A DNA stretch of 8,390 nucleotides from JBDHTO01 sp039808665 (GTDB lineage Bacteria; Pseudomonadota; Alphaproteobacteria; Paracaedibacterales; JAKBAR01): NCBI GenBank assembly GCA_039808665.1, contig JBDHTO010000053.1:1-8390 (forward strand). The letters are read 5' to 3'. Positions 1-5,114 of the stretch are shown in pieces. How positions within the stretch are numbered: position 1 is the stretch's first letter; every line of letters begins with the position of its first letter. Made by a program: the position numbers and the translations under genes. The notes below the pieces were generated by a model. It was not told the DNA's origin. It did not search any database and saw only the letters and a list, made by a program, of their open reading frames with translations.

Positions 1-1
1 A

Positions 2-862
2 CAATCCCAAGATATTGCCCAAGGTGTTGGTGAGGCCAACGATCAAGATACAGGCGCTGGAGATCAGGGGCTTATGTTTGGCTACGCCACAAATGAAACA
101 GAGGCATATATGCCAGCCCCCCTCCTTTATGCCCACAAAATTCTTCACAACCTGGAGCATGCACGAAAAACGCAATACAGTCACATCCTTGGTCCTGATG
201 CAAAAAGTCAGGTCACCGTCCTTTATGAGGGACGCGTCCCCCTTTATGCCCCCTCTATTGTGCTTTCAACACAGCATCATGAGAACGTTTCGATGGACGA
301 AGTTAAAAGAATTGTCACCCCCATCATCAAGGAATCCCTCCCCTCTCCCTGGATTTCCAAAATCGAAGATATTTTCATCAATCCGACAGGAAGATTCGTC
401 ATTGGTGGACCTGATGGTGACACAGGTCTGACAGGACGGAAAATCATCGTCGATACTTATGGTGGGGCCGCTCCCCATGGCGGAGGAGCCTTCTCTGGAA
501 AGGATCCCACAAAAGTTGATAGGTCTGCCGCTTATATGATGCGCTATCTTGCTAAAAACATTGTTGCAGCAGAACTTGCAGACCGATGTACCTTGCAAGT
601 TTCCTACGTTATTGGACGCGCTTCTCCCCTTTCCCTCTATGTAAACACACACAATACGGGAAAAATTTCTTCTGATCGAATTTTAGAGATGATCAAGGAT
701 AACTTTGACCTCACCCCCAAAGGTATTCGCACACACCTGAACCTCAATCGCCCCATCTATCGTCGCACAGCGGCCTATGGACACTTTGGGAGAACCCCTG
801 ACAAAGACGGAGGATTCAGCTGGGAAAAACTTGACGCTGTAGACGCCTTCAAGCACCCTTAA
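2..862 (+). CDS. metK: S-adenosylmethionine synthetase (methionine adenosyltransferase), 5'-truncated by window edge
   Basis: The enzyme makes S-adenosylmethionine from ATP and methionine in the cytoplasm, as a tetramer in the bacterial family. The reading frame is open from base 2 to the TAA at 860-862, giving 286 visible residues. Two family signatures are intact: GAGDQGLMFGYA (visible residues about 18-29), whose Asp corresponds to Asp118 of the E. coli enzyme, and the glycine-rich GGGAFSGKDPTKVDRSAAY, which carries the Lys, Lys and Asp residues that bind phosphate and metal. GLTGRKIIVDTYGG lies between them. By this alignment about 97 N-terminal residues lie outside the window, and the full length would be near the usual 384. 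The C-terminal AAYGHFGR and FSWEK segments are also present. There is no terminator after the stop; the convergent photolyase gene overlaps it. Truncation is only due to the window edge. Confidence 0.97.
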   Translation, partial: QSQDIAQGVGEANDQDTGAGDQGLMFGYATNETEAYMPAPLLYAHKILHNLEHARKTQYSHILGPDAKSQVTVLYEGRVPLYAPSIVLSTQHHENVSMDEVKRIVTPIIKESLPSPWISKIEDIFINPTGRFVIGGPDGDTGLTGRKIIVDTYGGAAPHGGGAFSGKDPTKVDRSAAYMMRYLAKNIVAAELADRCTLQVSYVIGRASPLSLYVNTHNTGKISSDRILEMIKDNFDLTPKGIRTHLNLNRPIYRRTAAYGHFGRTPDKDGGFSWEKLDAVDAFKHP

Positions 863-2280
863 TTCTTCAACCCTTTAAACAAGGAAAGCGCTTTCTTGCG
901 TTGAACGTCATGATCAACAATGGGGTAAGGGTAATTCTTTCCAAGTTTCACTCCCGCTTCTTCTAATACAAATTTGGACGCTAGCCAGGGCTTGTGAATA
1001 TATTGATCAGGCATTCGGGCAAGTTCTGGAATATGTGCTCTCACATACGCCCCCCTTGGGTCAAACTTTTCTCCCTGAAGAATAGGATTAAAAATCCTAA
1101 AATAGGGTGCCGCATCTGCACCACAGCCACTCACCCATTGCCATGACGCTGTGTTATTTGCTCGATCCGCATCCACAAGAGTGTCCATAAACCAATCGGC
1201 ACCTTCTCTCCAATGAATCAACAAATCCTTCACCAGAAAAGACGCCACAATCATGCGCACACGATTGTGCATCCATCCCGTTTTCCAAAGCTCTCGCATA
1301 CCTGCATCAACGATAGGAAAACCCGTTTGCCCCTGTTGCCAGGCCTTCAAATAAGTCTGATTATCCTCCCACGGAAACGCCAAAAACTCTTTGCGAAGAG
1401 GCACCGTTTCAAAATCAGGTATATGATAGAGAAGATGGTGAGAAAACTCCCTCCACCCTATCTCAGATAAAAAATGATGCGCATCTTGATCAAGGGACGG
1501 ATTTTCAAAAAGACACTTCTGAACCCTTTGGACAATATATCCCACACTGATTTCTCCAAAATGCAGATGCGGGGATAGCTTGGATGTCCCCTGCACACTG
1601 GGAAGATCCCTTTTCCCCTTATATTGAAGGAGGGCGCGTTCCAAAAACTCATCCAGTCGCGCGTGCGCGGCCTTTTCACCTGGAACCCACATTTCATCCA
1701 GTCCATCCGCCCAATAAGGATGTTTAGGCAAAAGATTAAGATCACGCACGTGAAGAGGGGATATACGCTCAGAAGAGAGATTTTGAGGGATTTTTAATGT
1801 TGAACGTTCTAAACCACGCTCCAAACAATGCTTCCAAAAGGGAGTAAACACCTGAAAGGGTTTTTTGGTGCTTTTTGATGTAATCTCAAAAGGCTCAAAA
1901 AGAAGAGAGGCATTATGCGTTTCAACGTGAATTCCCCGATCTTGGAAAGATTTTTTCAAATCCGTATCCAACAACACAAGATCCGGCTCATAGCGCCTAT
2001 TCCAAAAAATACGTGTAATATTCTGCTCGGATATCACCCTTTCAAGAATACCCCGTGTATCCCCCTGATAAATATTTAAGACACCCCCCAAATTTGCAAT
2101 ATCTTGAGAAAGGCTTTGCAAACTCTGATGCAGCCACCACTTTGACGCCCCCCCGAGACGCAAGTTTTCCTCGTCATAAACATAGATAAGCTTCACATTT
2201 TGGTTTTGTTCACACGCATGAAAAAGTGAAGTGTTGTCAAAAAGCCTCAGGTCGGATCTGAACCAAAAAAGTACACTCAT
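859..2280 (-). CDS. phrB: Class I deoxyribodipyrimidine photo-lyase (CPD photolyase)
   Basis: A flavoprotein that splits UV-induced cyclobutane pyrimidine dimers using blue light. With the start at 2280 it has 473 residues, equal to the usual 470 or so. The protein opens MSVLFWFRSDLRLFDN, the standard N-terminus of the antenna-chromophore domain (about 1-130). The frame stays open to an ATG at 2340, but those 20 extra residues precede the conserved beginning and look like leader. The FAD domain holds SKLSPHLHFGEIS (about 233-245), EIGWREF (E273 and W276, matching E. coli E274 and W277), GWMHNR, and DADRANNTASWQW, where N376 and W380 align without gaps to E. coli N378 and W382 (flavin N5 contact and proximal electron-transfer Trp). 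DAAPYFRIFNP follows. All expected catalytic residues are present. Only a weak GAAAG ribosome site precedes 2280. The family includes cryptochromes, but overall similarity favours a repair enzyme. Confidence 0.95.
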   Translation of the reverse strand: MSVLFWFRSDLRLFDNTSLFHACEQNQNVKLIYVYDEENLRLGGASKWWLHQSLQSLSQDIANLGGVLNIYQGDTRGILERVISEQNITRIFWNRRYEPDLVLLDTDLKKSFQDRGIHVETHNASLLFEPFEITSKSTKKPFQVFTPFWKHCLERGLERSTLKIPQNLSSERISPLHVRDLNLLPKHPYWADGLDEMWVPGEKAAHARLDEFLERALLQYKGKRDLPSVQGTSKLSPHLHFGEISVGYIVQRVQKCLFENPSLDQDAHHFLSEIGWREFSHHLLYHIPDFETVPLRKEFLAFPWEDNQTYLKAWQQGQTGFPIVDAGMRELWKTGWMHNRVRMIVASFLVKDLLIHWREGADWFMDTLVDADRANNTASWQWVSGCGADAAPYFRIFNPILQGEKFDPRGAYVRAHIPELARMPDQYIHKPWLASKFVLEEAGVKLGKNYPYPIVDHDVQRKKALSLFKGLKN

Positions 2281-2334
2281 ACTGGCTTTCGCTAATAAAT
2301 TGTTAACCTTTTTTATATATAACATGAAGTTAAT

Positions 2335-2348
2335 GCACATGTGTGTGC
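2335..2348. promoter_or_regulatory. Short inverted repeat in the photolyase/lipoprotein divergent gap
   Basis: GCACATGTGTGTGC reads as GCACA, a four-base spacer, then TGTGC, and contains the perfect palindrome CACATGTG (2336-2343). It sits in the 162-base gap between two divergently transcribed genes, where an operator would be expected. The gap also holds an AT-rich TTATATATAAAA-like stretch on the photolyase strand (about 2308-2321) that could supply a -10 element. No convincing -35 was found for either gene. A site this short can arise by chance. Confidence 0.15.
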
Positions 2349-2442
2349 GGTCGCCTTAGATTTTAGGGGTGATTTTAAAAAAAATTTTAGTGATAATGAT
2401 TCTGTTGTTACTAATACTGATAAACGTTAAAGGAGCATTCGA

Positions 2443-3204
2443 ATGCGTTTTAAAGTTCTCTCTCTTATGGCAGCCGGCCTCTTGTTGTCCGCTTGCGAAA
2501 CACAAAAACCAACACCTCCCATGGCTGGTTCTACTTTTGATATGCCAAATAGCGGCGTAGGCAAAGGTAACTACCAAGTGATGGAAGGCGGAAAGAAAAA
2601 GATGTTCTACGAGTCAACAGACCTTGACATCGTTTCTGAAGATGCAGCTTGCTGTGACGAAGGACAACCGAAAGAAGTTGCTATCCTCCGCACAAACAAA
2701 GAGCTTGAAATAAAAGTTGGTGACCACACACCAAACATCATGCTTGAGGATATCGAAGTACGTTGCTGCAACTCCGACAATGCCTCCAAACTCGAAGTTA
2801 TGCTTCAAGTAAAGGTTGCTCACGGTGCCGGCGCAAATGCAAACATGCCAATGGTTGACGTTCCATTCTTCTTCACAGCAATGGATCCATCAACAGGTGA
2901 AGTTTACTCCAACGGTCATGCGATGGTTAAAGTCGACCTCAACAAGCCATTTGAGTCACAATACGCACGCGCATGGTTTGATGTCAGCGACCTCAAAGCA
3001 CGCAACCTTGCTGGTTGGTCCATGGTTACAGGTATCATGAAATCCCATGCAAACCGCATGTTTGAAAATGAAATTGCTCGTGAAAAAGAGCACAAAGTTG
3101 CGGAAGCAGGTGGCAAGTACGAAATGAATACAAAGCGTACAGGCGAAATCGCTCCAACAGCACGTGGAAGTGAGCCTTATGGATCAGAGCTTGTTGTAAA
3201 ATAA
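2443..3204 (+). CDS. Uncharacterised outer-membrane-type lipoprotein with two vicinal cysteine pairs
   Basis: I do not recognise the family. The 253-residue product begins with a short basic N-terminus, a hydrophobic stretch (MAAGLLL) and the lipobox LSAC, so Cys18 should be lipidated after signal peptidase II cleavage. The residue after Cys is Glu rather than Asp, which in the E. coli Lol rule favours outer-membrane sorting. A low-complexity linker (about 20-45) precedes a probable beta-rich body. Two adjacent-cysteine pairs, C70-C71 and C108-C109, are the only other cysteines and could form disulfides or bind a ligand. The C-terminal 60 residues are charged and low in hydrophobicity. The ribosome site TAAAGGAG at 2428-2435 lies 7 bases from the ATG and is the strongest in the window. 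Together with a strong terminator after the gene, this suggests a well-expressed monocistronic transcript. No specific function is supported. Confidence 0.9.
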   Translation: MRFKVLSLMAAGLLLSACETQKPTPPMAGSTFDMPNSGVGKGNYQVMEGGKKKMFYESTDLDIVSEDAACCDEGQPKEVAILRTNKELEIKVGDHTPNIMLEDIEVRCCNSDNASKLEVMLQVKVAHGAGANANMPMVDVPFFFTAMDPSTGEVYSNGHAMVKVDLNKPFESQYARAWFDVSDLKARNLAGWSMVTGIMKSHANRMFENEIAREKEHKVAEAGGKYEMNTKRTGEIAPTARGSEPYGSELVVK

Positions 3205-3220
3205 GATTTGAACTTTCTCT

Positions 3221-3249
3221 AAAAAGCCCCTCTTCGGAGGGGTTTTTTT
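3221..3249 (+). terminator. Rho-independent terminator of the lipoprotein gene
   Basis: CCCCTC (3227-3232), the tetraloop TTCG (3233-3236) and GAGGGG (3237-3242) form a perfect 6-bp stem closed by the especially stable C(UUCG)G loop. Seven T residues follow (3243-3249), and an A-rich run precedes (3221-3225), so the hairpin could lengthen by A-U pairs. It starts 17 bases after the lipoprotein stop codon and separates that gene from the GNAT gene. Confidence 0.93.
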
Positions 3250-3250
3250 A

Positions 3251-3281
3251 TTGGACTTCACACAAAAGTCCTCTCTATATT
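3251..3281 (+). promoter_or_regulatory. Possible promoter for the GNAT/MazG-like pair
   Basis: TTGGAC (3251-3256) and TATATT (3276-3281) resemble -35 and -10 elements, but the spacer is 19 bases, longer than ideal. A promoter is expected here because a strong terminator lies just upstream. Transcription would start near 3288, giving a leader of about 27 bases. Weak consensus match. Confidence 0.25.
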
Positions 3282-3314
3282 TGTCTGAGCATTCTTTGAT
3301 TTTGGTCTTGGTTT

Positions 3315-3731
3315 ATGCCCGCTATCATCCAATCTACTCTCACACCCAAACTTAAAAAACATGTTTATGAGGCATTTTCAAAATACTCGATCCAATCCAC
3401 AGGCATGGATGGACTTGCCGAAGAACCCATATCCTTTGAAATGTATGAGCATCAAAAATTTGTGGGATGTGTTGTTCTTCAAATGTTTTGGGGGCAGCTC
3501 CACATTAAATATCTTCTGGTCGAAGAACAACATCGGGGTAAAGGGCACGCCAAAACGCTTATGAATCAAGCTTTTGACTATGGAAAAAAGCGCGGATGTC
3601 AGTTCGCATTTGTCGAAACCTTAAACTTTCAAGCTCCAGAATTTTATCAAAAATGTGGCTTTACAACCGAGATGATAAGCCAAGGTTATGACAAAGGTGT
3701 CAGTTTTTACTATATGAAAAAAGAGTTATAA
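3315..3731 (+). CDS. GNAT-family N-acetyltransferase
   Basis: A 138-residue, single-domain acetyl-CoA-dependent acetyltransferase; the substrate cannot be told from the sequence. Motif A is LLVEEQHRGKGHAKTLM (67-83), with the R74-G75-x-G77-x-A79 pyrophosphate-binding loop. The FYQKCGF segment (110-116) matches the family's motif B region, where the Tyr often serves as general acid. Length is typical of a minimal GNAT. An in-frame TGA at 3297-3299 means the start cannot lie further upstream, and later ATG codons would cut into the fold, so 3315 is the best start. Its ribosome site is poor: the preceding bases (TCTTGGTTT) are T-rich with no clear AGGA. The MazG-like gene begins one base after its stop, so the two are probably co-transcribed and coupled. 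Confidence 0.9.
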   Translation: MPAIIQSTLTPKLKKHVYEAFSKYSIQSTGMDGLAEEPISFEMYEHQKFVGCVVLQMFWGQLHIKYLLVEEQHRGKGHAKTLMNQAFDYGKKRGCQFAFVETLNFQAPEFYQKCGFTTEMISQGYDKGVSFYYMKKEL

Positions 3732-3732
3732 C

Positions 3733-4110
3733 ATGCTGAAACGACTGAATCACGCCCAAGAAGATGCCGCCCGTTTTGGTTTTGAATGGCCCAATACCAC
3801 AAACGCTTTGCAACAAATCATCAGCGAGTGTCAAGAAGTCCAAGAATCCATGACACATAATGAATCCCAGGAACGTCTGCAGGAGGAAATCGGTGATCTT
3901 ATCTCAGCGGCACTTTCCCTTTGTCGATTCTGTGGTTTTGACACAGAAGATACCCTTCTAAAAGCCACGGAAAAATTTGAATCTCGCATGGCCATCTTAA
4001 AAAGCCTGACAGAAGAACAAGGACTCCCCTCTCTCAACGGACAAAGTATTGACTTTATGCTCGATCTTTGGAAAAAAGCGAAAACCATTCACGATAGGGG
4101 AAAAACATGA
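3733..4110 (+). CDS. MazG-like single-domain nucleotide pyrophosphohydrolase
   Basis: All-alpha NTP pyrophosphohydrolase of 125 residues, expected to hydrolyse (d)NTPs to monophosphate and pyrophosphate with Mg2+. The metal-binding pattern of the MazG superfamily is visible: ExxE at E32 and E35 (SECQEVQES) and ExxD at E52 and D55 (EEIGDLISA), followed by the KFESRM segment near residue 80 and a LDLWKKAK tail. It is far shorter than the two-domain E. coli MazG (263 residues), so it is named only by domain. AAAAAGAG at 3718-3725 gives a fair ribosome site, 7 bases before the ATG and inside the end of the GNAT gene. Its own stop TGA (4108-4110) overlaps an ATG at 4107 that once started a methyltransferase copy. 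The last 54 bases recur at 5035-5088. A housecleaning role is likely, but the substrate is unknown. Confidence 0.88.
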   Translation: MLKRLNHAQEDAARFGFEWPNTTNALQQIISECQEVQESMTHNESQERLQEEIGDLISAALSLCRFCGFDTEDTLLKATEKFESRMAILKSLTEEQGLPSLNGQSIDFMLDLWKKAKTIHDRGKT

Positions 4111-4135
4111 ATCGTTCATCGACTACCATAACAAC
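4055..4135 (+). repeat. Left copy of an ~82-bp direct repeat (MazG-like 3' end plus methyltransferase 5' end)
   Basis: This stretch aligns with 5033-5114 with eight substitutions and one single-base gap, about 89% identity by hand. It runs from the codons for MLDLWKKAK in the MazG-like gene, through the ATGA junction, to about ten codons into a methyltransferase reading frame. Similarity stops sharply at the left end and fades after 4135. The two copies flank about 0.9 kb. Confidence 0.92.
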
Positions 4136-4166
4136 CCCTGACATTCTGTTTAAACAAGAGCGCTAA
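4107..4166 (+). pseudogene. Frameshifted stub of a methyltransferase start
   Basis: The ATG at 4107 overlaps the MazG-like stop as ATGA and opens a frame of only 19 codons. Compared with the intact methyltransferase at 5085, one C is missing (GTTC-ATC against GTTCCATC). Restoring it gives MNRSIDYHNN, against MTRSINYYNN in the intact gene, so this is a broken copy of the same start. Recognisable similarity ends at 4135. A short ACAAGAG match at 4153-4159, against 5120-5126, hints that a few more bases derive from the same source. A GGGGAAAA ribosome site still precedes it, so the peptide could be translated, but it should have no function. Confidence 0.75.
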
Positions 4167-4206
4167 CACGTTGTAAGCACTTTTATCAGCCCCCCTCCCT
4201 CTATCG

Positions 4207-4240
4207 GTCGAAAGGTGCTCTTGACAGAGCATCTCTCGAC
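4207..4240. repeat. 34-base imperfect palindrome (hairpin) downstream of the secreted-protein gene
   Basis: GTCGA (4207-4211) pairs with TCGAC (4236-4240), and AGGTGCTCT (4213-4221) pairs with AGAGCATCT (4226-4234) around the loop TGAC. In RNA of either strand this leaves one A.C mismatch and one G.U pair in a 15-bp stem. It lies 14 bases past the stop of the - strand gene ending at 4255, where a terminator would sit. No T-run follows on either strand, so it is not a standard intrinsic terminator. It could be a 3'-end stabilising hairpin, a Rho-assisted pause site, or a scar of the inserted DNA. Confidence 0.6.
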
Positions 4241-4254
4241 AGTTTGAGCGACAT

Positions 4255-4737
4255 TTACGCTCCATCCCTGGTTTTCTCTCTGTCCCAGAGTTCATCTTCA
4301 CGAGAGACTTCCTTTTCACCAAAGGCTTGCATAAAGAATTCCTCTACATCTCGGAATTTCTCTTCCTCTCGCGAAACTTCCTTTTCAGCAAAGACTTGCA
4401 TGAAGAATTCATCTTCACTCGAAAATTTCTCTCCATCCCGGATTTTCTCTTCCTCTGAGGTTTCACCCAAGACTTCTTTAGGCAATAAATTATAGTGCCA
4501 GGTTTTATATTCCGGATGGGTTGAGAGAAATTCTTTGATCCTGTCTATTTGACCACGTAATTCCACGAAGTTCTCATAGTTGTGCCCGCCTGGATGTTCA
4601 ATAGACTGCCTTTCCTGTCTTTCTGATTCTTCCTCGAGAGTGCAAAGATATTCTTCTGCGTCAATATAAGGATTAGCAGATGCTTTTTCAAAAAAACAAC
4701 ATAGTAAAAAAGCTGTGAATAATAATGATTTCTTCAT
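4255..4737 (-). CDS. Small secreted glutamate-rich protein with internal repeats, unknown function
   Basis: I do not recognise this 160-residue protein. It begins with a clear Sec signal peptide: MKK, a hydrophobic core (LLFTAFLLCCFF) and the cleavage motif ASA before Asn22, so the mature chain should be periplasmic or exported further. There is no lipobox. The mature part is highly charged (Glu, Lys, Arg, Asp) with a single Cys32. Its C-terminal half repeats a 23-residue unit: EEFFMQAFGEKEVSRE and DEFFMQVFAEKEVSRE are the clearest copies, with a degenerate third. GAGAGG (4745-4750 on the + strand) lies 7 bases before the ATG. The opposite strand is also open over 4244-4495, but it lacks a signal peptide and a ribosome site, so this strand is preferred. 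The gene lies wholly inside the segment flanked by the 82-bp repeats, which suggests acquired DNA. An effector or surface role is possible but unproven. Confidence 0.75.
   Translation of the reverse strand: MKKSLLFTAFLLCCFFEKASANPYIDAEEYLCTLEEESERQERQSIEHPGGHNYENFVELRGQIDRIKEFLSTHPEYKTWHYNLLPKEVLGETSEEEKIRDGEKFSSEDEFFMQVFAEKEVSREEEKFRDVEEFFMQAFGEKEVSREDELWDREKTRDGA
4292..4429 (-). repeat. Two tandem 69-bp units inside the secreted-protein gene
   Basis: Bases 4292-4360 and 4361-4429 align without gaps at 53 of 69 positions (about 77%). The unit length is a multiple of three, so each encodes 23 residues in frame. A degenerate third part is suggested by TCTCTTCCTCT at 4359-4369 recurring at 4447-4457. 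In-frame repeats allow copy-number change by slippage without breaking the gene. Confidence 0.85.
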
Positions 4738-4763
4738 TTAGTTTCCTCTCTTTATCATTAGAA

Positions 4764-4792
4764 ATTTTACTTTTTCATTAAAAAAGCCGCAA
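4764..4792 (-). promoter_or_regulatory. Probable promoter of the secreted-protein gene
   Basis: Reading the - strand, TTGCGG (4787-4792) and TAAAAT (4764-4769) are separated by exactly 17 bases. The -10 matches five of six consensus bases, the -35 three of six. Transcription would start near 4757, leaving a short leader of about 20 bases that contains the GAGAGG ribosome site. Confidence 0.35.
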
Positions 4793-4955
4793 AGTACCAT
4801 CAACACCATAAACCACGATGGATTTACCAATTCATGTTAATCGTCCTCATTAGTCTTGGAGAGTTAACATAATTTAAGGTACATTTAAACATAATAAAGA
4901 AGGGTGAGAAAACTCCCTAAAAAAAGGTATTCCTACTCATAGTCTGAAGAAATCA

Positions 4956-4984
4956 TTAACCGTCATTTTGCCGTTGATTATACT
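4956..4984 (+). promoter_or_regulatory. Possible promoter for the methyltransferase
   Basis: TTAACC (4956-4961) and TATACT (4979-4984) are spaced by 17 bases and match the consensus at four and five of six positions. A separate promoter is needed because the original operon partner now lies about 0.9 kb away behind an opposing gene. The leader would be about 95 bases and would include the MazG-tail remnant. Confidence 0.28.
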
Positions 4985-5032
4985 GACAACACAGGGTAAC
5001 CATTTGTGGAGCATGTTATAGTCCATAGAAAA

Positions 5033-5088
5033 TTATGCTCGATCTTTGGAAAAAAGCAAAAACCCTTCACGATAAGGAAAAAATATGA
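5033..5088 (+). pseudogene. Remnant of the 3' end of a MazG-like gene
   Basis: In frame, 5035-5088 encodes MLDLWKKAKTLHDKEKI and a TGA, against MLDLWKKAKTIHDRGKT in the intact gene. The TGA overlaps the methyltransferase ATG as ATGA, the same arrangement as at 4107-4110. The rest of the gene is absent. The remnant still supplies the AAGGA ribosome site (5074-5078) for the methyltransferase, which may explain why it has been kept. Confidence 0.8.
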
Positions 5089-5114
5089 CTCGTTCCATCA
5101 ACTACTATAACAAC
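5033..5114 (+). repeat. Right copy of the ~82-bp direct repeat
   Basis: Matches 4055-4135 with eight substitutions and one gap. The first part is a relic of the MazG-like gene end, and the last part is the true start of the intact methyltransferase. Bases just left of 5033 show no similarity to the MazG-like coding sequence, which marks a sharp junction. Confidence 0.92.

Larger units (their letters stand above)
4738..5032. other. AT-rich non-coding gap between the secreted-protein gene and the methyltransferase repeat
   Basis: This stretch of about 295 bases has no credible gene on either strand; the longest ATG frames are very short and lack ribosome sites. It holds the candidate promoters described separately, an inverted repeat ATGTTAA (4834-4840) with TTAACAT (4864-4870), and a weak GGGTGAG-AAAA-CTCCCT hairpin (4902-4918). 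Seen from the - strand that hairpin is followed by a T-containing tract, but it is too weak to call a terminator. No transposase, tRNA or known structured RNA was recognised. Confidence 0.7.

Noticed and set aside
15..431. Open frame on the + strand overlapping metK in another frame
   Set aside because: It lies within strongly conserved metK sequence and has no recognisable domain or ribosome site.
2281..2340. 20-residue N-terminal extension of the photolyase from the ATG at 2340
   Set aside because: The conserved photolyase N-terminus begins at the ATG at 2278-2280, and the extension overlaps an AT-rich promoter-like stretch.
4244..4495. Open frame on the + strand opposite the secreted-protein gene, Ser-rich with repeats
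   Set aside because: It mirrors the tandem repeats of the - strand gene, has no ribosome site or signal peptide, and its repeats follow from the opposite strand's coding.
4818..4853. 11-codon ATG frame in the non-coding gap
   Set aside because: Too short, no ribosome site, and no sign of a leader peptide or coupling to a downstream gene on that strand.
4902..4918. Intrinsic terminator at GGGTGAG-AAAA-CTCCCT
   Set aside because: The stem is short with a bulge, the + strand side is followed by A residues, and the - strand side has only a broken T tract.
4055..5114. Insertion sequence or transposon with target-site duplication
   Set aside because: No transposase or terminal inverted repeats are seen. 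An 82-bp diverged repeat is far longer than normal target-site duplications.
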